A DNA stretch of 64,000 bases, taken from the NCBI RefSeq assembly GCF_040513375.1, contig NZ_JBEVTG010000002.1:806001-870000 (forward strand), given 5' to 3'. A program made the position numbers and the translations under genes. The stretch is from Flagellimonas_B algarum. GTDB lineage: Bacteria > Bacteroidota > Bacteroidia > Flavobacteriales > Flavobacteriaceae. The notes beneath the pieces are model-generated. The model was not told where the DNA came from and searched no databases. It worked only from the letters and a program-made list of their open reading frames with translations. Within the stretch, counting starts at the first letter, position 1; each line of letters opens with the position of its first letter. This document shows, in pieces, positions 51,915 through 61,522 of the stretch.

Positions 51915-54900
51915 TTAACGGTACAAGGTAAAGTGACCTACGAACTGTTGCTGCTCTTGATCATTGGCGTTGACCACGTACCAATAGTCCCCAGTCGGTA
52001 GCGGTTGTCCTTCGTAGGTTCCGTCCCAGCCCTTGACTTCGTCCAAAATGGCCACTACCCGACCGTAACGGTCATAGATCTTGACTTCGATGTTGGGGAA
52101 GAATTCGCTGTTCTCCGGAAACCAAAGATCGTTCAGATTATCCCCGTCGGGAGTAAAGAAGTCGGGGAACTCGGGCATCCCTTCAAAGTTGAACGGCATG
52201 ACCAGATTGGCCACACAACCGTTTTGGTCGCGAACCATGATCTCAATGGTCGAATCGAAATTGATATTAAAAATGTTCACATCGCCGAACGACTCCCCTT
52301 GAAAGAAGTATTCATAGCCACCGAAACCTCCGGTAGCGATGGCGGTGATTTCATTAGGGCCGGTTTTTTCGGCCTCTAATACCAGGGGTTCATAGGCGTC
52401 AATCTCAAACTCGGCCATGGTGATACATCCATTTTGGTGGTATACATACACGATATGCGGACCTGGTGCCAAATCGCCGAATACCCGGGTATCGTTGGCC
52501 ATGGTAATATCATCGACATCCAAAGAGAACAGCAGTTCCGGGATCAGGTTGGTCTGGGTGATCTCGATGGTCGTCGTACTGTTCGGGAAAATGCCATCAC
52601 AGCCATAAGTGACTACGGGTTCGGCCATCAAATCGATCCCGATTCCGACCTCAACGACCACATTGGTTTCACAGCCTGCGGCATCGCGAACGAAAATCAC
52701 ATAAGTCTCCCCACCCAATAGGTTATCAAAGAACAAGGCATCGTTTTGCACGAAATCAGCATCTTCGGCAGAATTGACACTGGTGTAGTAGGGTGCCGTT
52801 CCTCCCATAACCTGGAGGGTCACCGTACCATCACCATCTCCCAAACAGGTTTCCGGGGTGGCATCGGCAATACCCGCAACCAGTTCCATAGGTTGGTCGA
52901 TCACCACAGTCTGTGTGATCGTACACCCGAGTTCATCTTGGATGATGATATCGTATTGTCGCGGTGCCAGGTCATCAAAAGTCTTCCTATTCGGATTGCT
53001 AGGATCGTCGCCTTCAAAGAACTCACTCAAAGTATCTGAGATAGAATAACGGATCACTCCGGTTCCCCCACTGGCTTCCAAGATGATGCGACCATCGGCA
53101 GCGCCGAAACAGGTGGCATCCTGAACTTCAAAATAATCCAAGACCAATGGCGGCTTCGGCTCGATCACAATAGGTGGGGAAATGGTCTCACACCCGCCAC
53201 TTCTTGCAAACACATAATAGGTACCGGCGTCAAGGTTCCTGAAAATCCCGGAATCTTGGAAATCACGGACGGTATTCGCCGGAGTCGGGTTCGGAGGGGT
53301 ATCCGAACTCAATAGGGCATAGCTGTAGTTGCCAATACCCCCAAAGGCTTCCGAACGGATGATACCCGTTGGTTCATCGGCACAATTGATGATCGCATTG
53401 GCCAAATCCAGATTGATCACTAGTGGCGCGGCAGGATCCAAAGAGATTTGGTTCGAACGCTCAAAGGGGCATCCGTTGGAATTCTGTACATCGTATTGGA
53501 ACGGTCCGGGGTCGAGGGTGATGTCTTCGGCAATCTCTACGGAGGTAGCCAACGGATCGGTCGTACTAAAAGGCACGAAGGGATCCGCGGTACCCGAACG
53601 GCGATAGAAATAGCTTACCCCTAGTTCAGGGTTGGTCACCGTGAGCAACATGCGACCCAAGTCCCCACAACCCGGGGGCTGTAATTCCACCAACTCGGCG
53701 ATTACGATTTCAGGGTCTTGAACGGTTATCGGAACCGTGGTAAAGCTACAGTTCCATCCGTCGAAAACGGTGATCGTATAATCACCCGCGGCCAAGTTCT
53801 GGAATTGGGGGGTGGTTTGTAACCCACTATCGGTACCATCCGACAAGCGGTTCAATTGGAATAGGTAGTTGCCCACTCCTTGTCCCCCAACAATGTTGAA
53901 AGCTTCTATGGCCCCGTTGTTATCGTTGTTACACTGCAATGGGTTGATGACTTGGATGTCGGCCGTAATCGGGGTCGGCAGTGCCAAGTTCAAGGTATTG
54001 GTGGCGACACAACCGTTGGCATCCCTGACGTTGACCGTATAGGTGCCGGTCGATAAGCCTGAAAATATAGGGTCGGTATTCGGGAAATCGGTCAAGACGG
54101 TCACCCCATCGATATCGATCAATTGGTATTCGAAAGTACCCCAGCCCCCATCACCGGTCGCCGTAATCTCCCCAAGTCCGGGTACATTACAGGTCACATC
54201 GGCGGTTTGCAGCAAAGCAACGGTCAGGGCCCTATCGGGCGATCGTACCGTAGTCACATTACTGACCACATCACAAAATGGGGCGTCAAGGGCCTCGACG
54301 TGTACGACCAGGTTGCCTGCCGGCAAGCCCGTGATGATCTCAGGGGAATTGATCGGTGCGTTGGTATCAAAACTTCCGGTCACCCCGGTCGAGGTTTCCA
54401 CTCCGGCATTGTCTCGCGAGAACACCTCATATTGGTACATGCCACTGTAGTTGTTGATCGCAAGGCTGATCTCGCCGTCCATCCCATTGAAACAGGTTAC
54501 CGGACGGACCTCGGCAATTACGGCCTCTATGGTATTGTACTCGGGCATGTTCACTACAGCGGTCAGGTAGGTACATCCCCCACTTCCTAGATCGGTAACC
54601 GCGAAAATATAATCCCCTGGAACCGCGATATCCCAGGTCACCGTATCGGTCCCTCCTGAATTTTGGGCAGGCTCCGAGCCCAAAGGCAAGATCTCGACTT
54701 CATAATTTCCAGGGCCTTGATCGATGATGATATCGATCGAACCCGGGCTGACCCCTACCCCCGTAGCATCACAGTTGATCGGATTGACCGCATAACTGAA
54801 GGTCAGATCGGTCGGGGCGTTGATATTCACTGTACTGTAGGCTTCACATCCGTTTTGGTCCCTGACGGTGATCAAAATCGATTGGTTGGTACCATTATCG

Positions 54901-57900
54901 ATGATCTCGAAAACATTACTGGTTTGGAAGTTGGTTCCATCGAAGGCCGGCGTACCGTCGTTCATGCTGTAGGTGTAGGGTCCGGTTCCCGTTGCGGTTC
55001 CGGATCCATCCCCATTATCATCCACGAAAGCGGTAATGGTGGCCGTACTGAATTGGTTGCTCGCCGGGTTACAAGAAAACTCGGTATTGGCGGTGTTCAG
55101 CTGTAGTGCGGTAGGTTCCGAAATCACGATATCGGTCGAGCGATCCGAACAACCACGGTTCGAAACGACTTCCACTTGATAGGTTCCTTGACCCAGATTA
55201 TCAAAAACGGAAGACCCTTGTGGTCCGGCCACGATGGTCGTGGTAGCCCCATCGTAAAGGATATAACTCAATGGGGTATCGGTATCCGTTCCGGGTTGCA
55301 GGTCTACCGAGATGCTGCCGTCATTGGCGCCGTTACAAGTAATCGAGGTACTTGGTGTGGCCACGATGACCGGGGTATCGACCGTCGATACATTGACGAT
55401 GGCATTGTCGGAACAGAGTGGAATGGTGTTCGAACTCAAGTCGGTCACCAAGATGTCATAATCCCCTGGAGGGATGCTATTGAATACGTTGGAGCTTTGG
55501 GGCGCACCGATAGGCAACAAGGTACCTGCGTCGCGCAATTGGAACTCGAAATTACCACTACCTCCGGTCGTGTTTACCGTGATCACTCCGTCGCCCGCAT
55601 TACAGGTCGGTACGGAAGTGGCATCAGCGGTAATCGAGAAAAAGTCAAAGACCTCGGCAGTGATGGTAGCGGTACAACCATTGCCATCGCGAATGGTGAT
55701 CAAGTAACTTCCCGGATTCGGCACTACGAAATTCGGACTGTCTTGGAAACCGCTTCCGATGTCATATTGGAAGGTGGTTTCGGGTGCCGGACCACTGGTC
55801 AAGGGAGCGGTCACATTGATTTGATAACCACTGGTCGCGGTACACTGATTGATCACGTCGATCGTCGGGCTAGGCACCCCGGCGCTTTCGGTTACCGTTG
55901 CGGTGACCATATTGGTACATCCACTGGCATCTTCGATATAGAAGTCATAGGTCGTGGGGTACGGACCGGCAATCTCAAAACTCGTATCCGCAGCAAAGGT
56001 CGTCGGTGCGGGATCCCCGGTAGGGACATAGGCAAAACTGTAGGGTGCGGTACCTCCAAATCCACGAACGGTAATCAAGGCATTCGAATTACAGGTAGCC
56101 GCAATATTGGCATCGATCGCAATGCCCGGAATATCTTGGGTGATCAACACCAATTCGCTGGCACTACAGCCGGTATTGTCATCGGTTACGATGATCTGGT
56201 AGTTCGCCGGCGGCAAATTGGTGAAGGTTCCGTTGTATGGGATCGGTTCATTGGTCAAGGAAGTCGGTCCCGAAACCGTTGCGCCGGTATCGGTATTCTC
56301 CAAGGTGATCGTGATATCGGCCGGACTCGGGGCAATACCGGTCACTTGGTAGTTGATCTCACCTGTGCCTGCAATATCACAGGAAGCGAAGGTGGAAGTT
56401 GCGGTTACATCGATCGGGCTCGGTGGGGTAATCGGATCAATCTGTTCGATATAGATACAACCCAGCGCGTCACGAACCTCAACGAAGTAGGTCACCCCGA
56501 AAGTGACCACAGCTGAAAAGTCGTGAATATCGATACCATTGACATTGGCCAAAACAAAGGTAGGGTCACCGACCAATCGGAATTCGTATGGAGCCGTTCC
56601 GCCAACTGCTTGTACCCGATACGAAATAAAGGGATCGGAACAATTCGCAGGAGGGGCATCCAATGGAATCAGGTCCAATTGGTTTTGTTCGATAACGGCC
56701 ACATCACGGTCTTCACAGCCAGAGGCGTCACGGGTGACCACGGTATAGCTTCCCTCCGCCAAACCAGCGAAATTCTCAGATGTACTTGCCGTACCCAAAG
56801 AAGAGGCGACCAAGGTTCCTGAAAGATCGTAAACCTCATAGTCGAACGGGGCCGTTCCGTTCAAGATATCCGCGGTAATCGAACCCAAAGTCTGTGGCGG
56901 GGCCGAACAGGTAGCAGGATTGGCCGTAACATCCGTATCCAGCGGATCGCTGGTCAAAATGGTAGCCGAAATCGGGCTACTGATACAGCCACGGCTATCC
57001 CGAATGAAAAAGTTCGAATAGGTACCTGGGGCATAACCGGCAAATACATTTTGATTGCCAAAGGTCGCACCACCATCATTACTGAACTGGTAAGGAGGCA
57101 CCCCTTGGGTCGTATCCGGGATCAATTCAACGATACCGCTATTCAAATCCCCACACTGGGTGTCGGTGGCAACGGCGGTACCGGCAATGGTTTCTTGGGG
57201 GGTAATGGTCACGTCGTTCGAGGTGTTCTCACAGCCTTGCGAATCACGCACCACAAAACGATAAGTCGTATCAGCGGTAATGGATCCGTCATTGGGCACG
57301 AAGAAGACGAAACTGTTTCCGGTGATCGGTGCGTTGCTCGTAGTCAAAGTTCCATTAATGTAGACGTCGTAATCGACATAACTGCTTCCTGCAGGATACC
57401 CGTTCGAAATATTGACCTGGATTTCCCCATCAGGACCGGAACATTCCAGTTCCCTGATGATGCTTGCATTGGCGATGATCTGGGGCGCGATGGTCGCCGT
57501 GACGGTATCACGACAATCGTTGGCATCGACCACTTCGATCGTATAGGTGCCGGGAGTAAGACCGGTAAAACTATTGCTAGCACCGAGTGGGCCACCATTG
57601 ATACGGTATTCGTATGGGGCCGACCCGGAGGTAGCATTTACGACTAGGGAAGCAGCGTCGAAAGCATCATAACAGAAGTCCGACGCCGCATTGTCCACAG
57701 TCAAAACCGGTGTGCTCAAAGCACTAAGGCTGAAGGTATCGGTGACCGTACATCCATTGAGGTCGGTTACCGAAACCGTATAAGTTCCATCTTGTGATAG
57801 TCCGGCAAAGACAGGGCTGTTTTGGGGCCCTCGTGTCGAACTATCGGGTTGGGTCAAGGTATAGCGGTTACCACCCCAACCCCCAGAGGTGTTCACGGTC

Positions 57901-60233
57901 ACACTTCCGATATTCCCATTTTGGCAGCTCATGGCACCGACATCCAAAAGATCGATGTTCAAAGCCGCGGCAGGTCCTTCAATAGTCAAGGTAGCCGTAT
58001 CGGTACAGTTGGTTTCCTCATCGGTTACCGTAATCACATAGCTTCCCGCAGCCAAACCGGTCAAATCAACGGTACCGCTGTTCTGGCCGGTAAAGACCGT
58101 TCCGCCATCGATGCTGTAACTGTAAGTGGTATTGAATCCGTCGACCAGGTACCTACCCGTTCCATCGGAATCCCCGAAACAGGTAATGGGACTGATTTGT
58201 TGGGCCTGGGCCTCAATGGAGCTGATATCGGTTATGGCGAAGTTTTCATCATACGAACAGCCCGCATTGTCGGTCACCCTGAAGGTATAGGTACCCAATC
58301 CGAGTCCGGTAAAGGTATCGTTGGTCCCGTTATTGACCACACTAGCCGCCGGAGCGATAATTTCATAGGTATACGGGGCGACCCCATCGGTTACGGTTAG
58401 GGTGACCGAGGCCGTGGTGGTGATGCAATCCAAACTGGATATGGCAAAATCAAGATCGGTGGGTTTGTCCAAAGCGGCGAAAACGATATCAGGCAAAGCT
58501 TCTACACATCCATTGGCATCACGCACCAAGGGCGTATAGGTTCCGACACCAAGATTCGTAAAAGTCGTGGTAGCACTAAATCCAGCACCGATACTGAATT
58601 CATAGGGCCCTGTACCTCCTGATACCCCATTAATACTGATTTGACCTCCATTTTCATTGGCACAGTCAGGTGTAGCATCCGCAGTGGCGGTGGCATTGAT
58701 GGTGGTCGGGGTACCGACGGTCGCATTCTGGGCTGGAGTCGTACAGGTGAAGGAATCCTGGGTATACCGGAGCATGATATTATAGCTGCCCGGGGCCAAG
58801 TTCGAAAATACGTTACTGACCTGATAGTTGACCCCGTTGTCAATGCTGTATTCGATATTATATCCGAAACCGTTGGTGAGATTGACGATGATTTGGCCGT
58901 CATTGGCGCCACCGCAATTCGCATCCATTTCGGTGATGGTAAAAGTGGGCGGGGGGATGTCCTGAACGTCCACCGATCCTGAACGTTGACAGCCGTTGGC
59001 ATCTTCGACCAAGATGGTATAGGTGCCCGAGGCGGTCACGGCAAAAGTCGCCGTACCGGTATACGGTCCGCTGAAGTTGGTTCCCCCATCCAAACTGTAG
59101 CGATACGGGGCGGTCCCTCCTGAGGTGTTCAAGGTCACATCGACCGAGGTGGCCCCACAACCAAAACTATCGGAAGCCGTTGCCGAAACATCCAAGGGGC
59201 TGATGCCACTACCGATTTCAATGGGGTCGCTATTGATATCAGTGGTCACCGTAACATCACAGTCATTCGTCTCGACCCGAACGGTATAGACTCCGGAACC
59301 GACATTGGCGAAGGTATACGAATCGGCACCATCAGGGCCGAAGGTATCGACCGTAACCCCGTTTTTGATGAAACGATAGGTGTAGAATCCGGGTACGCCC
59401 GAAACTTGTACGTCGATACTACCCTGCTCGCCACTACACTGAATATCGTTTTTGGAGACGTCAACCGTCATATCCAAACTGCTCACGGTTACCGTATTCG
59501 ATGGGAAAAGACAAGCACTGGAAGCCACGTCTTTCAAACGCACCCAAACCATATAATCGCCCGGGGCAGTGATATCGAAATACGGGTCATCCTGGTAGGG
59601 CCCAGCAGAAGTATTCAAACTGTACTCATAACCGATAGGAACGTTTGTAATTTCTACCCTACCAGGGTTACCGCATATGATATCCTCAAAAATCAATTGG
59701 GGATCCAATGGATTTTGAGTGACTTTGAAATAATAGAATTGTCCTGAATCGACCCGGACCCGATATTCACCAGCAGCGCTGAGATCGTAGGTGGCATTGG
59801 TTCCGACCGTATTCCAGGTACAGGAGGTATTGATCGTGGGACAGTCATCGACCACCGTCGGTGCGCAGGTGTTGGGATCCAATTGCTGCCATTCATAGCT
59901 TCCCCCCGATTGAGAAAGGGAGATGGTCCGTACATCGCTGGTACCACATAAAAAGAACTTAGCCAGCGTACTACCGTCATTCGGGCATACCACTTCTTCA
60001 TTCGCACCCTGAATGATCGTCATGAACATGGGTGCGGCTTCGAAAGCCGTATCGAAAGCGGCCGATTGTTCCTCCAAGGACTCGGAAAGCGAGGTTTCGT
60101 TTTCCGCCACCTTAGGAAACAACAGCTCTGCTCGAAGAATGGTATTCGAGTGGGTAACCGCCGAAAATACTACAATTGATGAAAACACCAATAGCACGGC
60201 ATTCAGAAGACGCCTTGTCGGTTTGCTGGGCAT
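51915..60233 (-). CDS. Giant SprB-repeat protein with T9SS type B tail
   Basis: A 2772-residue surface protein. The signal peptide (about 1-35) is followed by an N-terminal region with paired cysteines (about 60-180), then about twenty-five modules of roughly 95 residues with SprB-type motifs such as ITCFGDSDGTGRY, GGTAPYEFRL, GLAPGTYTVTV and DANGC. Each module ends with a conserved Cys that likely pairs with the Cys of the ITCFG-like start. The last 88 residues (PDFFTPDGDNLNDLWFP, VKIYDRYGRVVAIL, LPTGDYWYVV) are a T9SS type B sorting domain. SprB repeats occur in the gliding adhesin SprB. No PorP/SprF gene is adjacent, so its outer-membrane partner must lie elsewhere. A motility or adhesion role is inferred. 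Confidence 0.94.
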   Translation of the reverse strand: MPSKPTRRLLNAVLLVFSSIVVFSAVTHSNTILRAELLFPKVAENETSLSESLEEQSAAFDTAFEAAPMFMTIIQGANEEVVCPNDGSTLAKFFLCGTSDVRTISLSQSGGSYEWQQLDPNTCAPTVVDDCPTINTSCTWNTVGTNATYDLSAAGEYRVRVDSGQFYYFKVTQNPLDPQLIFEDIICGNPGRVEITNVPIGYEYSLNTSAGPYQDDPYFDITAPGDYMVWVRLKDVASSACLFPSNTVTVSSLDMTVDVSKNDIQCSGEQGSIDVQVSGVPGFYTYRFIKNGVTVDTFGPDGADSYTFANVGSGVYTVRVETNDCDVTVTTDINSDPIEIGSGISPLDVSATASDSFGCGATSVDVTLNTSGGTAPYRYSLDGGTNFSGPYTGTATFAVTASGTYTILVEDANGCQRSGSVDVQDIPPPTFTITEMDANCGGANDGQIIVNLTNGFGYNIEYSIDNGVNYQVSNVFSNLAPGSYNIMLRYTQDSFTCTTPAQNATVGTPTTINATATADATPDCANENGGQISINGVSGGTGPYEFSIGAGFSATTTFTNLGVGTYTPLVRDANGCVEALPDIVFAALDKPTDLDFAISSLDCITTTASVTLTVTDGVAPYTYEIIAPAASVVNNGTNDTFTGLGLGTYTFRVTDNAGCSYDENFAITDISSIEAQAQQISPITCFGDSDGTGRYLVDGFNTTYSYSIDGGTVFTGQNSGTVDLTGLAAGSYVITVTDEETNCTDTATLTIEGPAAALNIDLLDVGAMSCQNGNIGSVTVNTSGGWGGNRYTLTQPDSSTRGPQNSPVFAGLSQDGTYTVSVTDLNGCTVTDTFSLSALSTPVLTVDNAASDFCYDAFDAASLVVNATSGSAPYEYRINGGPLGASNSFTGLTPGTYTIEVVDANDCRDTVTATIAPQIIANASIIRELECSGPDGEIQVNISNGYPAGSSYVDYDVYINGTLTTSNAPITGNSFVFFVPNDGSITADTTYRFVVRDSQGCENTSNDVTITPQETIAGTAVATDTQCGDLNSGIVELIPDTTQGVPPYQFSNDGGATFGNQNVFAGYAPGTYSNFFIRDSRGCISSPISATILTSDPLDTDVTANPATCSAPPQTLGSITADILNGTAPFDYEVYDLSGTLVASSLGTASTSENFAGLAEGSYTVVTRDASGCEDRDVAVIEQNQLDLIPLDAPPANCSDPFISYRVQAVGGTAPYEFRLVGDPTFVLANVNGIDIHDFSAVVTFGVTYFVEVRDALGCIYIEQIDPITPPSPIDVTATSTFASCDIAGTGEINYQVTGIAPSPADITITLENTDTGATVSGPTSLTNEPIPYNGTFTNLPPANYQIIVTDDNTGCSASELVLITQDIPGIAIDANIAATCNSNALITVRGFGGTAPYSFAYVPTGDPAPTTFAADTSFEIAGPYPTTYDFYIEDASGCTNMVTATVTESAGVPSPTIDVINQCTATSGYQINVTAPLTSGPAPETTFQYDIGSGFQDSPNFVVPNPGSYLITIRDGNGCTATITAEVFDFFSITADATSVPTCNAGDGVITVNTTGGSGNFEFQLRDAGTLLPIGAPQSSNVFNSIPPGDYDILVTDLSSNTIPLCSDNAIVNVSTVDTPVIVATPSTSITCNGANDGSISVDLQPGTDTDTPLSYILYDGATTTIVAGPQGSSVFDNLGQGTYQVEVVSNRGCSDRSTDIVISEPTALQLNTANTEFSCNPASNQFSTATITAFVDDNGDGSGTATGTGPYTYSMNDGTPAFDGTNFQTSNVFEIIDNGTNQSILITVRDQNGCEAYSTVNINAPTDLTFSYAVNPINCDATGVGVSPGSIDIIIDQGPGNYEVEILPLGSEPAQNSGGTDTVTWDIAVPGDYIFAVTDLGSGGCTYLTAVVNMPEYNTIEAVIAEVRPVTCFNGMDGEISLAINNYSGMYQYEVFSRDNAGVETSTGVTGSFDTNAPINSPEIITGLPAGNLVVHVEALDAPFCDVVSNVTTVRSPDRALTVALLQTADVTCNVPGLGEITATGDGGWGTFEYQLIDIDGVTVLTDFPNTDPIFSGLSTGTYTVNVRDANGCVATNTLNLALPTPITADIQVINPLQCNNDNNGAIEAFNIVGGQGVGNYLFQLNRLSDGTDSGLQTTPQFQNLAAGDYTITVFDGWNCSFTTVPITVQDPEIVIAELVELQPPGCGDLGRMLLTVTNPELGVSYFYRRSGTADPFVPFSTTDPLATSVEIAEDITLDPGPFQYDVQNSNGCPFERSNQISLDPAAPLVINLDLANAIINCADEPTGIIRSEAFGGIGNYSYALLSSDTPPNPTPANTVRDFQDSGIFRNLDAGTYYVFARSGGCETISPPIVIEPKPPLVLDYFEVQDATCFGAADGRIILEASGGTGVIRYSISDTLSEFFEGDDPSNPNRKTFDDLAPRQYDIIIQDELGCTITQTVVIDQPMELVAGIADATPETCLGDGDGTVTLQVMGGTAPYYTSVNSAEDADFVQNDALFFDNLLGGETYVIFVRDAAGCETNVVVEVGIGIDLMAEPVVTYGCDGIFPNSTTTIEITQTNLIPELLFSLDVDDITMANDTRVFGDLAPGPHIVYVYHQNGCITMAEFEIDAYEPLVLEAEKTGPNEITAIATGGFGGYEYFFQGESFGDVNIFNINFDSTIEIMVRDQNGCVANLVMPFNFEGMPEFPDFFTPDGDNLNDLWFPENSEFFPNIEVKIYDRYGRVVAILDEVKGWDGTYEGQPLPTGDYWYVVNANDQEQQQFVGHFTLYR

Positions 60234-60297
60234 AGGTTAAGCTCGGTTATGATAAGAATATCAGATTTGGGACCTCAATATTCTAAAATCGTAATGG

Positions 60298-60330
60298 TTT
60301 GACTTATAGCATTATTTTTTACTTACTTTG
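60298..60330 (+). promoter_or_regulatory. Candidate promoter of the PQQ sugar dehydrogenase gene
   Basis: TTTG at 60298-60301 and TTACTTTG at 60323-60330 are 21 bp apart, a near match to the Bacteroidota TTTG/TAnnTTTG promoter (one mismatch in the -7 element). ATG 60385 lies 54 bp downstream. Confidence 0.5.
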
Positions 60331-60384
60331 AACGCCACTAAGGTGTCATTCAACTAACTTTCTATACATTTTAACGATAAAACT

Positions 60385-61503
60385 ATGAAAAAGTGTGTGA
60401 TCTATCCCTATTTTTTCGTTGTACTGCTCACCCAAGCCTGCGGACAAAAGACGGATACCAGCATCAACACCCCCGCAACTGTCTCATTTACAGCTAATTT
60501 AGTTATCGACGAGCTCGAAAACCCCTGGGGTATGGCCTTTTTGCCCGATGGGACGGTTTTGGTCACTGAAAAGTCGGGGAAACTTTTGCATGTCAAGGCG
60601 GGAAAAACCACCGAAATCAAGGGACTACCGGAAGTTAAAGTGCTAGGGCAAGGCGGATTGATGGATATTGAACCCCATCCTGATTTCAAAACCAACAAAC
60701 TCGTTTACCTTTCCTTCGCTTCTGCAGAAGGGGAAGGGCGTGGGGCAAATACGGCCATCCTTCGTGCCAAACTTGAAAAGGATCGATTGACCCAACAAAA
60801 AGTATTGTACAAAGCAGCCCCCAACTCCAGCAAACCCTACCATTTCGGTTCGCGGATCACCTTCGATAATGAAGGGTATCTCTATTTTTCAGTCGGAGAC
60901 CGGGGCAGTCGCGACAAAAACCCCCAATCGGTCGAACGCGATGGGGGTAAGATCTACCGCTTGCACGATGACGGCCGCATTCCGGAAGACAACCCCTTCT
61001 ACAAACGTTCCGGGGCCAAAAAAGCCGTGTACAGCTATGGGCATCGCAACCCGCAGGGCCTGTTGAAAAACCCCTTTACCGGCGAGATTTGGGAACATGA
61101 ACACGGACCTAGGGGCGGTGACGAGATCAACATCATACGAAAAGGCAAAAACTACGGCTGGCCGATCATCACCTACGGCATCAATTATAGCGGAACGCGA
61201 ATTACCGATGAAACCGCCCGTGAGGGCATGGAACAACCGCTGTATCAGTGGACCCCGTCGATCGCACCTTGTGGAATGGCGTTTGTGGACTCCAACACCT
61301 ATCCGGACTGGAAAGGCAACTTGCTGGTCGGTTCACTATCCTTCCAATATCTCGAACGATTGGTGCTTGAAAACGGTAAAGTCACCTATCGTGAAAAATT
61401 GTTGGATGGGATGGGTCGTGTGCGCAGTGTCGAACAAGCCCCCGACGGCTATATTTATGTCGGTATCGAGGGCAAAGGCATCTACCGTTTGGAACCTAAA
61501 TAG
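60385..61503 (+). CDS. PQQ-dependent sugar dehydrogenase (lipoprotein)
   Basis: A 372-residue aldose sugar dehydrogenase of the soluble glucose dehydrogenase/YliI family. The lipobox LTQAC (Cys19) places it on a membrane surface. The propeller motifs are PWGMAFLPDGTVLVTEKSG, GQGGLMDIEPHPDF, HFGSRITFDNEGYLYFSVGDRG (with the active-site His), YSYGHRNPQGL, WEHEHGPRGGDEINII, KNYGWPIITYG and APCGMAF. It oxidises an aldose to the lactone with PQQ as cofactor. No PQQ synthesis genes are in the window. It converges on the symporter gene with only 16 bp between the stop codons. Confidence 0.94.
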   Translation: MKKCVIYPYFFVVLLTQACGQKTDTSINTPATVSFTANLVIDELENPWGMAFLPDGTVLVTEKSGKLLHVKAGKTTEIKGLPEVKVLGQGGLMDIEPHPDFKTNKLVYLSFASAEGEGRGANTAILRAKLEKDRLTQQKVLYKAAPNSSKPYHFGSRITFDNEGYLYFSVGDRGSRDKNPQSVERDGGKIYRLHDDGRIPEDNPFYKRSGAKKAVYSYGHRNPQGLLKNPFTGEIWEHEHGPRGGDEINIIRKGKNYGWPIITYGINYSGTRITDETAREGMEQPLYQWTPSIAPCGMAFVDSNTYPDWKGNLLVGSLSFQYLERLVLENGKVTYREKLLDGMGRVRSVEQAPDGYIYVGIEGKGIYRLEPK

Positions 61504-61522
61504 GAAAGGGGGGCTTTTCCTA
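61501..61522. terminator. Hairpin overlapping two convergent stop codons
   Basis: TAGGAAA and TTTCCTA pair across a GGGGGGCT-type loop. The stem contains the stop codons of both convergent genes. There is no U tract, so its action as a terminator is doubtful. Confidence 0.35.

Noticed and set aside
55176..56516. A 446-codon open frame on the plus strand inside the giant SprB-repeat gene
   Set aside because: It is the antisense shadow of a repetitive, GC-rich gene; the translation is a low-complexity Gly/Arg/Ile/Asp mixture with no family resemblance. Many similar shadows occur along both giant genes.
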